This document shows, one piece after another, positions 1 through 5,985 of a stretch of DNA of 15,356 bases. Under the pieces are notes generated by a model that worked only from the letters and a program-made list of their open reading frames with translations, was not told the origin of the DNA and did not search any database. Both the position numbers and the translations under genes were made by a program. The DNA lies in contig CAJTKI010000041.1 of assembly GCA_910576875.1 (NCBI GenBank), forward strand, positions 1 through 15,356, given 5' to 3'. The DNA is from an uncultured Christensenella sp. Lineage in GTDB: Bacteria > Bacillota > Clostridia > Christensenellales > UBA3700. Numbering within the stretch: the first letter of the stretch is position 1; each line of letters starts with the position of its first letter.

Positions 1-96
1 TCCGATTCCGCCAGATCCAAGTAATTGCACTTGTGCGTGCAACGGAACAGCGAGATGTACCATCTCGCTTTTTCCTTGCCCTGCCTTTGAGCAATT
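1..96. repeat. Non-coding direct repeat, copy 1 (left edge)
   Basis: This block matches 196-292 base for base except for two substitutions near the tip of a hairpin and one T of length difference, with a period of 195. It contains two inverted repeats: TTGCAC/GTGCAA at 25-42, and AGCGAGATG (49-57) with CATCTCGCT (61-69), the latter followed by a short T run. The first 13 bases end in CCA and resemble the acceptor end of a tRNA; the rest of any such gene would lie left of the window. The reading frame running through both copies gives a repetitive, arginine-rich peptide of no recognisable family, so I treat the block as non-coding. Confidence 0.8.
49..73 (+). terminator. Terminator-like hairpin in repeat copy 1
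   Basis: A perfect 9-base-pair stem (49-57 with 61-69) closes a 3-base loop and runs directly into TTTTT at 69-73. This has the shape of an intrinsic terminator for a plus-strand transcript entering from the left, for example a tRNA gene cut by the window edge. Confidence 0.5.
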
Positions 97-195
97 TCTT
101 TTCCCGCTCCATCGCAATGACCGTCCGAAATCGTGACGCTCGCCTTTTTCGCTCCGCTTGCTCGCTATTCCGTCGCTTCGCTCCTTACGAATCTC

Positions 196-292
196 TCCGA
201 TTCCGCCAGATCCAAGTAATTGCACTTGTGCGTGCAACGGAACAGCGAGATATAGCATCTCGCTTTTTCCTTTGCCCTGCCTTTGAGCAATT
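196..292. repeat. Non-coding direct repeat, copy 2, with tRNA-3'-end-like start
   Basis: Second copy of the left-edge repeat. The bases just before and into it (189-208) read GAATCTCTCCGATTCCGCCA. That fits the end of a T-loop, the 3' T-stem strand, the acceptor strand, a G discriminator and CCA of a serine-type tRNA. The matching 5' T-stem strand is absent, so this is at most a tRNA fragment. The hairpin is kept (244-251 with 257-264, then TTTTT), and the two changes relative to copy 1 fall at its tip. Positions 97-195 between the copies show no gene. Confidence 0.75.
244..268 (+). terminator. Terminator-like hairpin in repeat copy 2
   Basis: AGCGAGAT (244-251) pairs with ATCTCGCT (257-264) around a 5-base loop, followed by a T run to 268. 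It is equivalent to the hairpin at 49-73. No plus-strand gene that it would terminate is visible in the window. Confidence 0.4.
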
Positions 293-369
293 CCGATTTT
301 TGTAGAACAAACGCATTCCGTTTTACAGCATTGTTCGAATCGCTTGTTGGTCGATTGTATTTCCCAACG

Positions 370-394
370 AAAACCGTCGGCGTCGCCGACGGTT
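370..394 (-). terminator. Intrinsic terminator after the first XRE gene
   Basis: AACCGTCGGC (372-381) and GCCGACGGTT (385-394) form a perfect 10-base-pair stem with a 3-base loop, starting 13 bases beyond the stop of the minus-strand gene at 408. On the minus strand the stem is followed by TTTT, overlapping its last pairs. It also has partial T support only on that strand, so it is assigned to the XRE gene. Confidence 0.6.
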
Positions 395-407
395 ACGATT
401 GCTATAC

Positions 408-602
408 TTATTCGGACTTGAACAGTTCGACAGGCTCTATATGCAACACTTCGCAAATTTTCAATATCGCTTTCAGACTGATATTGATCTTCCCGCTCTC
501 AACCTTATGAATATAACTTGCGTCTTTGTCCATACCGTTCTTTGCTTGTTTTGTCTGCAAACAAGAATTTTGCGCTTTTGTACCATACTTAAAATTTTGC
601 AT
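408..602 (-). CDS. Small XRE-type helix-turn-helix protein, N-terminal half diverged
   Basis: The last 40 residues are a good second half of a Cro/C1 (XRE) DNA-binding domain: SYIHKVESGKINISLKAIL carries the recognition helix and the following turn, and ICEVLHIEPVELF is the typical closing helix. The first ~23 residues (rich in K, Q, N) do not show the usual LA/LS motif of helix 2, so the protein may be diverged or be a remnant joined to unrelated sequence. I chose the ATG at 602 over a TTG at 638 because the TTG has no ribosome site and lies in a promoter-like region; the ATG gives 64 residues. The site GGA 11-14 bases upstream is weak. It may be a transcription regulator if intact. Confidence 0.5.
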   Translation of the reverse strand: MQNFKYGTKAQNSCLQTKQAKNGMDKDASYIHKVESGKINISLKAILKICEVLHIEPVELFKSE

Positions 603-617
603 AGTGGACTGAATTCC

Positions 618-667
618 ATTATATTGCTTATCAGTCAATTAGCTAAGACATCGAATAGACGCATAAT
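618..667. promoter_or_regulatory. Candidate back-to-back divergent promoters sharing a palindromic -35
   Basis: The palindrome TTAGCTAA (639-646) reads TTAGCT on both strands. Exactly 17 bases away on the minus strand is TATAAT (623-618), and exactly 17 bases away on the plus strand is CATAAT (662-667). The -35 matches are poor (3 of 6), so the assignment rests on the symmetric spacing. On the plus side the predicted start of transcription falls at about the ATG at 674. Confidence 0.35.
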
Positions 668-673
668 ACAATT

Positions 674-751
674 ATGAGATTTGTTGATTTCGGAGTTAAT
701 TTGGCAAGAATAAGAAGTAAGGCGGGAATATCGGCTTACGAGTTGAGTGAG
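674..751 (+). pseudogene. N-terminal fragment of an XRE-type regulator
   Basis: The first 26 codons read as the start of a Cro/C1-type domain: FGVNLARIRSKAGISAYELS matches the helix 1 and early helix 2 pattern (LxxIRxxxGISxxELS). After ELSE the frame stays open to 1009, but the sequence loses all similarity, and the recognition helix and remainder of the domain are missing. I therefore call only this part and treat it as a truncated gene. No ribosome binding site precedes the ATG; translation could be leaderless from the promoter proposed at 639-667. The stretch from 752 to 1005 holds nothing I can assign. Confidence 0.5.
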
Positions 752-1005
752 CCGATTTTCGATCTACGCAAACGACTGATCGATTCCAGGCGACGGGTCT
801 GCATGAAAGTCGGGTGCTTCGGCTCCGATCAACCGAGTATGGGCTGTCGGTGTGCAAAAACGAGTCTCAATCGCAACTTTTTGACGCAAATCGTAAAGTT
901 TGGAATCAAATTTGAACCGAATCGTTATATTTTCGACAGTACACAAACCGTTATAAGTCCCACAAAAAACAAGCAAATATCTTACAGTACCGGTAAGGAT
1001 TGCGA

Positions 1006-1239
1006 ATGAACATGGATATCAAACAACTCGTGGGAGACAACATGCGCGCCGCGCGCAAATTGAAAAAATTGACGCAACAGAAGGTAGCCGATCACTGGGG
1101 CATGAAACAGACTCAGTACAGCCGCTATGAACGCGGCATCTACGAACTGGATTACGAACGCATCGTCTCGCTGTGCAAATTGCTCGACTTGTCTCCGAAC
1201 GAGCTGTTCGGATTCGACGAATACAAAGGATTCCCGTAA
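1006..1239 (+). CDS. XRE-family transcriptional regulator (77 aa)
   Basis: A single-domain Cro/C1-type DNA-binding protein. The five-helix pattern is complete: MRAARKLKKLTQQKVADHWG (helices 1-2), then KQTQYSRYERGIYELDYERI (recognition helix and turn), then CKLLDLSPNELFGFDEY. It has no additional sensor or peptidase domain, so it is a small regulator of the kind common in mobile elements and phages. The ATG at 1006 is preferred over TTG at 1000 because TAAGGA ends 6-7 bases before it; a second ATG at 1012 is also possible. It converges on the XRE gene at 1350-1577. Its targets are unknown. Confidence 0.85.
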   Translation: MNMDIKQLVGDNMRAARKLKKLTQQKVADHWGMKQTQYSRYERGIYELDYERIVSLCKLLDLSPNELFGFDEYKGFP

Positions 1240-1264
1240 ATTTCGCACCCGACCACGATACGCC

Positions 1265-1306
1265 GCGCACGGTTCGTGCGCACGTATAAACGCCGCAAAT
1301 ACGGCG
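1265..1306 (-). terminator. Pair of hairpins between convergent XRE genes
   Basis: GCGCACG/CGTGCGC (1265-1281, 3-base loop) and CGCCG/CGGCG (1291-1306, 6-base loop) lie between the two convergent stops at 1239 and 1350. On the minus strand the second stem is followed by TTTAT, a weak uridine tract. A terminator function is plausible but not strong. Confidence 0.35.
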
Positions 1307-1349
1307 ATACTCCTACCGACCGACATACCATACGCGATCGCCGCGCCGA

Positions 1350-1577
1350 TCAGCGCGAGCGCATCCCGTCGTATTCGGTCAACCCCAGCAAATAGTCCGC
1401 CGACACATCGAAATACTGACAAAGTTGGCAGATTTGAGCGACTTTCGGCTCGTTCTTGCCGGTGCACCAATTCAAGATCGTTGCCTTACCGCATTGCAAG
1501 TCCTTGGCAAGTTGATACTTGCTGATACCGGACTCCTGAATCAGGTTATTCAAACGGGTACAAAAGTCTTGTTGCAT
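1350..1577 (-). CDS. XRE-family repressor-like protein (75 aa), divergent from the DUF6809-like gene
   Basis: A complete Cro/C1-type domain: LNNLIQESGISKYQLAKDL (helices 1-2), CGKATILNWCTGKNEPKVAQ (recognition helix and loop) and LCQYFDVSADYLLGL (closing helices), with a short polar tail. The NW...G(K)xxP pattern and the SADYLLGL ending are typical of repressor-like XRE proteins of Bacillota. No Shine-Dalgarno sequence precedes the ATG at 1577, and a TATACT element sits at 1591-1586, so the mRNA may be leaderless as in lambda cI maintenance transcripts. The 92-base divergent region towards 1670 contains a strong operator-like dyad (1619-1636), which suggests this protein represses its neighbour and controls itself; that is inference. 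Confidence 0.85.
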   Translation of the reverse strand: MQQDFCTRLNNLIQESGISKYQLAKDLQCGKATILNWCTGKNEPKVAQICQLCQYFDVSADYLLGLTEYDGMRSR

Positions 1578-1599
1578 CGCAAATCAGTATATCAACAAT

Positions 1600-1636
1600 T
1601 TGACCTATTTGCTTGACAAGGTCAAGAAGTTGACCT
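1600..1636. promoter_or_regulatory. Operator-like cluster of TTGACCT boxes
   Basis: Four copies of one heptamer occur here: TTGACCT at 1600-1606, TTGACAA at 1613-1619 (variant), AGGTCAA at 1619-1625 (reverse complement) and TTGACCT at 1630-1636. The last two form a perfect dyad, AGGTCAAGAAGTTGACCT (7-base arms, 4-base spacer). CTTGACAAGGTCAAG (1612-1626) is a second, overlapping dyad. The dyad fills the spacer between the -35 and -10 of the promoter at 1613-1641, where bound protein would block RNA polymerase. Confidence 0.65.
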
Positions 1637-1641
1637 AAACT
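1613..1641 (+). promoter_or_regulatory. Promoter of the DUF6809-like gene
   Basis: TTGACA (1613-1618, a perfect -35) is followed after exactly 17 bases by TAAACT (1636-1641, 4 of 6). The start of transcription would be near 1648, giving a leader of about 22 bases that contains the GGAG ribosome site of the gene at 1670. Confidence 0.65.
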
Positions 1642-1669
1642 AAATCTATTCTCGACACGGAGCATCTCA

Positions 1670-1999
1670 ATGAAAAACAACCTACCCTGCAACGACATCG
1701 ATTGTATACGCCAGCTCTACCGCGGTCAACGCGGATCTTGCGATCGCATCCCGCATACGGATGCGTACTACCGTCTGCAACGCCGCGCATGCGAACTGGA
1801 ACAAGCATTTCGCAAATCGCTGAGCGGCGACGCATCTTTGATGCGCGCATACGACGCACTGTCCGACGCGCAAGACGCGCTTCATGCCGAAGATCTGGAA
1901 TGCGTGTATGTCGAAGCGTTTCGATTCGGCGGACAGCTGTGCGCGGAAGTCGCGCGCAACGTCGCAAACGATCGCGACGAATCTTCCGACCTGCGCTGA
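1670..1999 (+). CDS. DUF6809-like small protein (109 aa)
   Basis: Function unknown. The layout resembles the small Bacillota family DUF6809 as I recall it: a short start ending in LYRGQ, a Y..L......E....F..SL block, a helical middle (YDALSDAQDALHAEDLECVY) and the closing motif EAFRFGGQLCAEV, equivalent to the family's F..GFRLG...M.E. The protein looks all-helical and soluble, with no signal peptide or membrane segment. The start is fixed by GGAG at 1659-1662, seven bases before the ATG. It has its own promoter and operator and is divergent from an XRE repressor, a common arrangement for accessory genes. The family name is from recognition of the pattern and has not been checked against a profile. 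Confidence 0.7.
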   Translation: MKNNLPCNDIDCIRQLYRGQRGSCDRIPHTDAYYRLQRRACELEQAFRKSLSGDASLMRAYDALSDAQDALHAEDLECVYVEAFRFGGQLCAEVARNVANDRDESSDLR

Positions 2000-2030
2000 C
2001 CCCACGAGCGTCGGCCGTATACGGGATACA

Positions 2031-2058
2031 ATACCCGCCGCCGATCGGCGACGGGTAT
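2031..2058. terminator. Large hairpin between convergent genes
   Basis: ATACCCG (2031-2037) and CGGGTAT (2052-2058) enclose the self-complementary CGCCGATCGGCG, separated by a single C/A mismatch. It lies between the stop of the DUF6809-like gene (1999) and the end of the dnaG operon (2075). Neither strand has a uridine tract after it, so factor-independent termination is doubtful; it may act as a 3'-end stabilising or Rho-assisted structure. Confidence 0.35.
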
Positions 2059-2074
2059 CAGAATCGTTCCGTAA

Positions 2075-2740
2075 TTATTCCTTCGGATCGCGCTGTTGCC
2101 GATCCGCCTGCGCATCGTCCTGCGCGCTGGGGCGCTGACTGTCGTCGCGCTCGATGCGTTGGCGCTTGACGACGGCGGTATTGCGATTGCGTTGACCGAT
2201 CGCGTCGTCCGGCTTGCGGTGCATCTGCTGCACCTGCTCGATCGCGCGGTCGTAGACCTGCGAAAGCCGTTCGATCTCCTGCGCGTGCGTTTGACGCAAC
2301 TGCTGCAAATCTTCGGTCAGCATCCAATGTTTGCCGTCCCGCAACATCGTCACTTCTGCGGCGCTCTTGATCGCCAAGACGTCTTCCCATCCGTATTGGG
2401 CGGGAGATACGTATTGTTCGCCCTGCTCGTTCGTAAACGTAATCTGATACAACGCGGATTTGGAAGACTGATATTTGCACTTGTGCGACGCATACCGCGC
2501 GCGCATCGGCGTGCCGCGTTCCGCAATCCGCATCTGCAAGCGCAAGCGAAATACCGTCATGATTGCAGAACCGACCATGACCGCGCCCGCCGCGATGACG
2601 ATGGCGGAAAACACATAACTGATCGCCGTCGCGTTGTCGCGCGTCGTATAGTATACGGTCAGTCCGATCCCGACGCCCAGCGCGACCAAACCGATGATCA
2701 ACGGACGCAGGATCGACGCCAAAGTCAAATTGGGTCTCAT
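2075..2740 (-). CDS. Membrane protein with two helices and a charged C-terminal tail (221 aa)
   Basis: Not recognised as a named protein. Residues ~10-30 (LIIGLVALGVGIGLTVYY) and ~40-62 (SYVFSAIVIAAGAVMVGSAI) are membrane helices. A soluble region follows (~75-140) with a KSALYQITFTNEQGEQYVSP strand pair and a WEDVLAIKSAAEVTMLRDG section, similar in style to DUF3592-type domains that follow two helices. Next come a helical, Q/E-rich probable coiled coil (~145-180) and a disordered, R/Q/D-rich tail. The start is the ATG that overlaps the previous stop as ATGA (2740-2737); an upstream in-frame start would lie inside the zinc-ribbon gene. It is the last gene of the dnaG operon and is presumably translationally coupled. 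Role in that context is unknown. Confidence 0.8.
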   Translation of the reverse strand: MRPNLTLASILRPLIIGLVALGVGIGLTVYYTTRDNATAISYVFSAIVIAAGAVMVGSAIMTVFRLRLQMRIAERGTPMRARYASHKCKYQSSKSALYQITFTNEQGEQYVSPAQYGWEDVLAIKSAAEVTMLRDGKHWMLTEDLQQLRQTHAQEIERLSQVYDRAIEQVQQMHRKPDDAIGQRNRNTAVVKRQRIERDDSQRPSAQDDAQADRQQRDPKE

Positions 2741-3447
2741 TTGGTACCGTCCGAATAAATCATGCGTCCGCAGTTGGGACACTCTTCGACCGCGCTGCCC
2801 GCCGCGATCCGATCTTTGAGCGACTGGTTGGCTTCCATGCCGCAACCGCCGCAACAATCGTTGCGCATCGGCACGAAAAAGGGCGCTTTGCCGTTTTTAC
2901 GCGCCTTTTGATAGGCGGCGAACAACTGCGCGTCCAGATGCGGTTCCATCTCCTTGCGCTTGGCAAGAATCTCTTTTGCCTCCTCGGATTTTTCTTTGCG
3001 CAATGCGTCGAACTGCTCTTTGAATTCCTTGCTCAACTGCGCCGCCTTGGACGCCGTCGCATACATTTTCTTTGCGGAATCGCGCATCGCGCCGAGCTCT
3101 TTCTGAATGCGCAACGCTTCGCGCTCCGCCGCTTCGAGCGCGCTCATGTTCTTTTCCAACATCTTGACATAGTATTCCAAATCGCCCGTCTCGCTGTCGT
3201 CGGAGACGCTGTTTTCCAATTCCAAAATCTCTTTGCGAATCTCTTCCGTCTGCGACGCGGTGCGTTGATACGCACCGAACAATTCTTCCGTCTGCTGGTT
3301 CAGGCGCAGCAAATCCTCGACGATCGATTTCTGTTGCGCCCGATATCCTTCGAGCTTTTTGCCGACTTCGCTGTTGCGCACTTCGTTCTCCAAGCGGATG
3401 AACTGCATGTCTACCTTTTGGTATTCCAGAATTTGTTCTATGTTCAT
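2737..3447 (-). CDS. Coiled-coil zinc-ribbon protein (C4-type, 236 aa)
   Basis: Residues ~5-180 are almost entirely charged helix with heptad character (long antiparallel coiled coil). The C-terminus is a zinc ribbon with ligands Cys199, Cys202, Cys223 and Cys226 (CGGC...CPNC), ending GRMIYSDG. This matches the C4-type zinc-ribbon family (zf-RING_7 / CT398-like) often found next to nif3 and trmK genes; proposed roles involve nucleic-acid or secretion/transcription partners but no activity is established. AAAGGAGC precedes the ATG at 3447 at good spacing. The gap from the nif3-like stop is 30 bases, and its stop overlaps the next start. Confidence 0.85.
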   Translation of the reverse strand: MNIEQILEYQKVDMQFIRLENEVRNSEVGKKLEGYRAQQKSIVEDLLRLNQQTEELFGAYQRTASQTEEIRKEILELENSVSDDSETGDLEYYVKMLEKNMSALEAAEREALRIQKELGAMRDSAKKMYATASKAAQLSKEFKEQFDALRKEKSEEAKEILAKRKEMEPHLDAQLFAAYQKARKNGKAPFFVPMRNDCCGGCGMEANQSLKDRIAAGSAVEECPNCGRMIYSDGTK

Positions 3448-3477
3448 GGGTTGCTCCTTTGCCCGCCGAGGGGCGTT

Positions 3478-4233
3478 TCAGTCTTGATAAGGGGATTGCT
3501 CCGCGTCTGCGACGCGCACTGTCAATCCCGTGTCCGCCAACCGCCGCGCCAAAATATCCGCGGCGATCCGCTCGCTTGCATAATGCGTCGTTTCCAACGC
3601 CGCGATCCCGTAGTAGTCCAGCCGACGCGCGACGGAATGCTTGATCTCCGCGCTCACGAAGACGTCGACCGCCTGCGCGCGCAGAACTTCGATCCACGCT
3701 TCGTCCCGTCCGCCGCTGCCGCTCGCGACGCAGATGCGGCTGCACAGCCGATCCCGATCGCCGATGCGACGCGGACGCTCGCCGCAAATATCCGCCACGC
3801 GCTCCGCCAAATCGCAGAGTTTGCGCGCGGACGCGACGCCGATCCGATAACATGCTCCCGCGCCCGACTCGATCTTGCAATCGAGCAAACGCATCCATTG
3901 CTCGTTGATCCCGTCCGCGCACGCGTCGAGATTGGTGTGCGCGCTCGCGATCGCGACGTTGCCGCGCGTCGCCGCCGCCAACACGTCCGCCGTGTACTCG
4001 CCGACCGGCAAACTGCGCACGTTCCCGAACAACACGGGATGATGCGATACGATCAACTCGCATCCCTGCGCAACCGCCTGCGCGACGACGCTCGGCGTCG
4101 CGTCCAAACAGGTCAGCACGCTGCGGCATTGCCGATCCGGATCGCCGATCTGCAAGCCGCAATTGTCCCATTCCTCCGCCGCCTCGGCGGGAACGGTACG
4201 CGCAAGATATTCGAGTACCTGTCCGATTGTCAT
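3478..4233 (-). CDS. Nif3-like dinuclear metal-centre protein
   Basis: Belongs to the Nif3/YbgI/YqfO family of toroidal hexamers with a two-metal site; often annotated as GTP cyclohydrolase I type 2 homologue, though its true substrate is unsettled. Seen here: the start pattern (IGQVLEYLARTVPAEAAEEWDNCGLQIG), a conserved Cys/Thr region (LTCLDATPSVV), the metal motif SHHPVLF, a second motif AHTNLD, and near the C-terminus SAEIKHSVA...THYASE, which supplies the last His and Glu ligands. At 251 residues it is the short form without the inserted PII-like domain of B. subtilis YqfO. The ATG at 4233 overlaps the trmK stop (ATGA), arguing for coupling; upstream in-frame starts lie within trmK. Confidence 0.9.
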   Translation of the reverse strand: MTIGQVLEYLARTVPAEAAEEWDNCGLQIGDPDRQCRSVLTCLDATPSVVAQAVAQGCELIVSHHPVLFGNVRSLPVGEYTADVLAAATRGNVAIASAHTNLDACADGINEQWMRLLDCKIESGAGACYRIGVASARKLCDLAERVADICGERPRRIGDRDRLCSRICVASGSGGRDEAWIEVLRAQAVDVFVSAEIKHSVARRLDYYGIAALETTHYASERIAADILARRLADTGLTVRVADAEQSPYQD

Positions 4234-4886
4234 AATGTCTCCGTGCGGGCGCAAAGCGCCGCTTCCCGTTTGTACAATCGTGCCTGTCGCACGACGTCCG
4301 GCTGCGCGTCCGCGCCGCAAGCGCGCACGATCGCATCGCATTTGTCCGCCGCATACGCGACGTACGCGCGGTAGTCGGGGTTGTCCCGATTGCCGTCGCC
4401 CAGATACCGACGCCTGTCGTCGAGCGCGTATTCGCCCCGTACGACCGTCAACAGCCAATAGTATTTGCCGCCGCACTCCACGACGTCGTCGCGCGTCGTA
4501 CGCCATCCGTGCGCGGCGCAATATTCCCGCAACAGATCGGCGCGACGGTGCGGCAACAGCACCCATTCGTCCGCCTTGTCCGCATCCGCGTCCAAGATAT
4601 GTACGATCTCATGCGCGCCCATGCCTGCGATAATCGCGACGTCTACGCGTTCGTCCACGCCGCGCAATCCGTCCGTATGCCGACACGTCAGTTCCAGACC
4701 GAGCGACGCCGCAAGCCGACGCGCCTTGTCCAACGACGCGGCGCTGATATCGATCGCAATCGCCCGACGCGCGCGTCCCGACGCCAATGCGGCGCAACAC
4801 AGCTTGCCGTGATCGCACCCGATATCCGCGATCGTATCGCCCCGAACGCGATCCAGCACCGCGCTCAGACGCTTGTCCAGTCTCAT
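4230..4886 (-). CDS. trmK: tRNA (adenine-22-N1)-methyltransferase TrmK
   Basis: SAM-dependent enzyme that methylates N1 of A22 in the D-loop region of bacterial tRNAs (Ser, Tyr and others). Visible motifs: the SAM-binding loop DIGCDHGKL (~residues 21-29), the acidic ribose-binding end of strand 2 (AIAIDIS), and the family hallmark IIAGMGAHEIVHIL (~85-98), followed by LLPHRRADLLREYCAAHGW and a helical C-terminal extension. Length (218 aa) is normal for the family, B. subtilis YqfN being similar. The ATG at 4886 overlaps the rpoD stop as ATGA, and the gene is followed by nif3 with the same overlap, the order known from many Bacillota. Confidence 0.93.
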   Translation of the reverse strand: MRLDKRLSAVLDRVRGDTIADIGCDHGKLCCAALASGRARRAIAIDISAASLDKARRLAASLGLELTCRHTDGLRGVDERVDVAIIAGMGAHEIVHILDADADKADEWVLLPHRRADLLREYCAAHGWRTTRDDVVECGGKYYWLLTVVRGEYALDDRRRYLGDGNRDNPDYRAYVAYAADKCDAIVRACGADAQPDVVRQARLYKREAALCARTETL

Positions 4887-5974
4887 TTGCCGATATAGTC
4901 TTTGAGCTTCTTGGTGCGGTTGGGATGACGCAGTTTGCGCAACGCCTTGGCTTCGATCTGCCGAATGCGCTCGCGCGTTACGTTAAACTCCTTGCCGACT
5001 TCTTCCAACGTCTTGGCTCTGGCGTCGTCGATGCCGTAGCGCATGCGCAACACTTCCTGCTCGCGCGGGGTGAGCGTGCTCAGCACTTGCAACAACTGCT
5101 CGCGCAGCATCCGAGACTCCGCTTTTTCGGCGGGCGACGCAGACGTATTGTCTTCGATAAAATCGCCCAAGTGGCTGTCTTCTTCTTCGCCGATCGGCTT
5201 TTCGAGCGAAACGGGGTCTTGCGCGATCTTTTGGATCTCGATGACCTTTTCCACGCTCACGCCCATCTTCTCGGCGATCTCCGCCGGCGTTGGCTCGCGT
5301 CCCAAAATCTGCAACAACTGGCGTTGGAGCCGATTGGTCTTGTTGATCGTCTCGACCATGTGCACCGGAATACGGATCGTGCGCGCTTGATCCGCGATCG
5401 CGCGCGTGATCGACTGCTTGATCCACCAGGTCGCATACGTCGAAAACTTAAAGCCTTTGGTGTAGTCGAATTTTTCGACCGCTTTCATCAAGCCCAGATT
5501 GCCTTCCTGAATCAGATCCAGGAACTGCATGCCCTTGCCGCTGTACTTCTTAGCAATCGAGACGACCAGGCGCAAATTGGCTTCGCTGAGCTTGTCCCGC
5601 GCCGCGGTGTCGCCTTCCTGCATGCGACGGGCGAGTTCCTTCTCCTCTTCGGTCGAAAGCAACGGCACCTGTCCGATGTCTTTGAGGTACATCTTGACCG
5701 AATCGTCCGTCGTCCCTTCGATGTCGGTGAACGCAAACTTTTCTTCCAGATGCGCGCTTTCGATCGTAATGCCTTCCTTTTCGATGCGCAGGAAAATATT
5801 TTCCATATCCTGCGCGGACAGTCCGTAACGATCCAGCTTTTCGTTGATGTCTTCGTCTTTGAGCGTCTTGTTCTGCGCGGAAGCGATCAGCCGATCGACT
5901 TCCTGACGAATCTTCTCTTCGCGACGCGCTTTTTTGTCAAGCACGTCAGTTTTTTCCGTCGTTTTCTCTTCCAT
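4883..5974 (-). CDS. rpoD: Housekeeping RNA polymerase sigma factor RpoD (SigA)
   Basis: Primary sigma-70 factor directing RNA polymerase to -10/-35 promoters. Regions in order: short acidic/basic N-terminus with region 1.1-like helices (1-85), region 1.2 (DDSVKMYLKDIGQVPLLS, ~90), region 2 with core-binding and -10-melting residues (VSIAKKYSGKGMQFLDLIQE, then KGFKFSTYATWWIKQSITRA), region 3 (IRIPVHMVETINK...), and region 4 with the -35 helix-turn-helix (TLEEVGKEFNVTRERIRQIE) ending RTKKLKDYIGK. 363 residues, close to B. subtilis SigA. The start is fixed by AAGGAGC at 5985-5979; longer in-frame extensions reach into dnaG. It begins 11 bases after the dnaG stop, so the two are one transcript. 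Confidence 0.97.
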   Translation of the reverse strand: MEEKTTEKTDVLDKKARREEKIRQEVDRLIASAQNKTLKDEDINEKLDRYGLSAQDMENIFLRIEKEGITIESAHLEEKFAFTDIEGTTDDSVKMYLKDIGQVPLLSTEEEKELARRMQEGDTAARDKLSEANLRLVVSIAKKYSGKGMQFLDLIQEGNLGLMKAVEKFDYTKGFKFSTYATWWIKQSITRAIADQARTIRIPVHMVETINKTNRLQRQLLQILGREPTPAEIAEKMGVSVEKVIEIQKIAQDPVSLEKPIGEEEDSHLGDFIEDNTSASPAEKAESRMLREQLLQVLSTLTPREQEVLRMRYGIDDARAKTLEEVGKEFNVTRERIRQIEAKALRKLRHPNRTKKLKDYIGK

Positions 5975-5985
5975 ATATGCTCCTT

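Noticed and set aside
1..292. CRISPR array
   Set aside because: Only two repeat units, each almost 100 bases long, with no short-repeat/spacer pattern and no cas genes.
33..305. 90-residue open frame across both direct repeats
   Set aside because: Its coding content is the translation of the repeat and its hairpins; arginine/phenylalanine-rich, no family resemblance, and the base pattern is better explained as a non-coding repeat.
618..638. TTGACT and TATAAT on the minus strand as a promoter for the XRE gene
   Set aside because: The two hexamers are only 9 bases apart, too close for a sigma-70 promoter.
764..976. 70-residue minus-strand frame between the XRE fragment and the XRE gene
   Set aside because: No ribosome site, no recognisable motif, and no context that supports it; kept as unassigned sequence.
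982..1470. 162-residue minus-strand frame over the XRE genes
   Set aside because: Antisense to the plus-strand XRE gene at 1006-1239 and overlapping the real XRE gene at 1350-1577; its composition is that of an antisense shadow.
2908..4374. 488-residue plus-strand frame opposite the zinc-ribbon and Nif3 genes
   Set aside because: Long antisense frames arise here from the codon bias of GC-rich genes; both opposite genes are well identified with proper starts.
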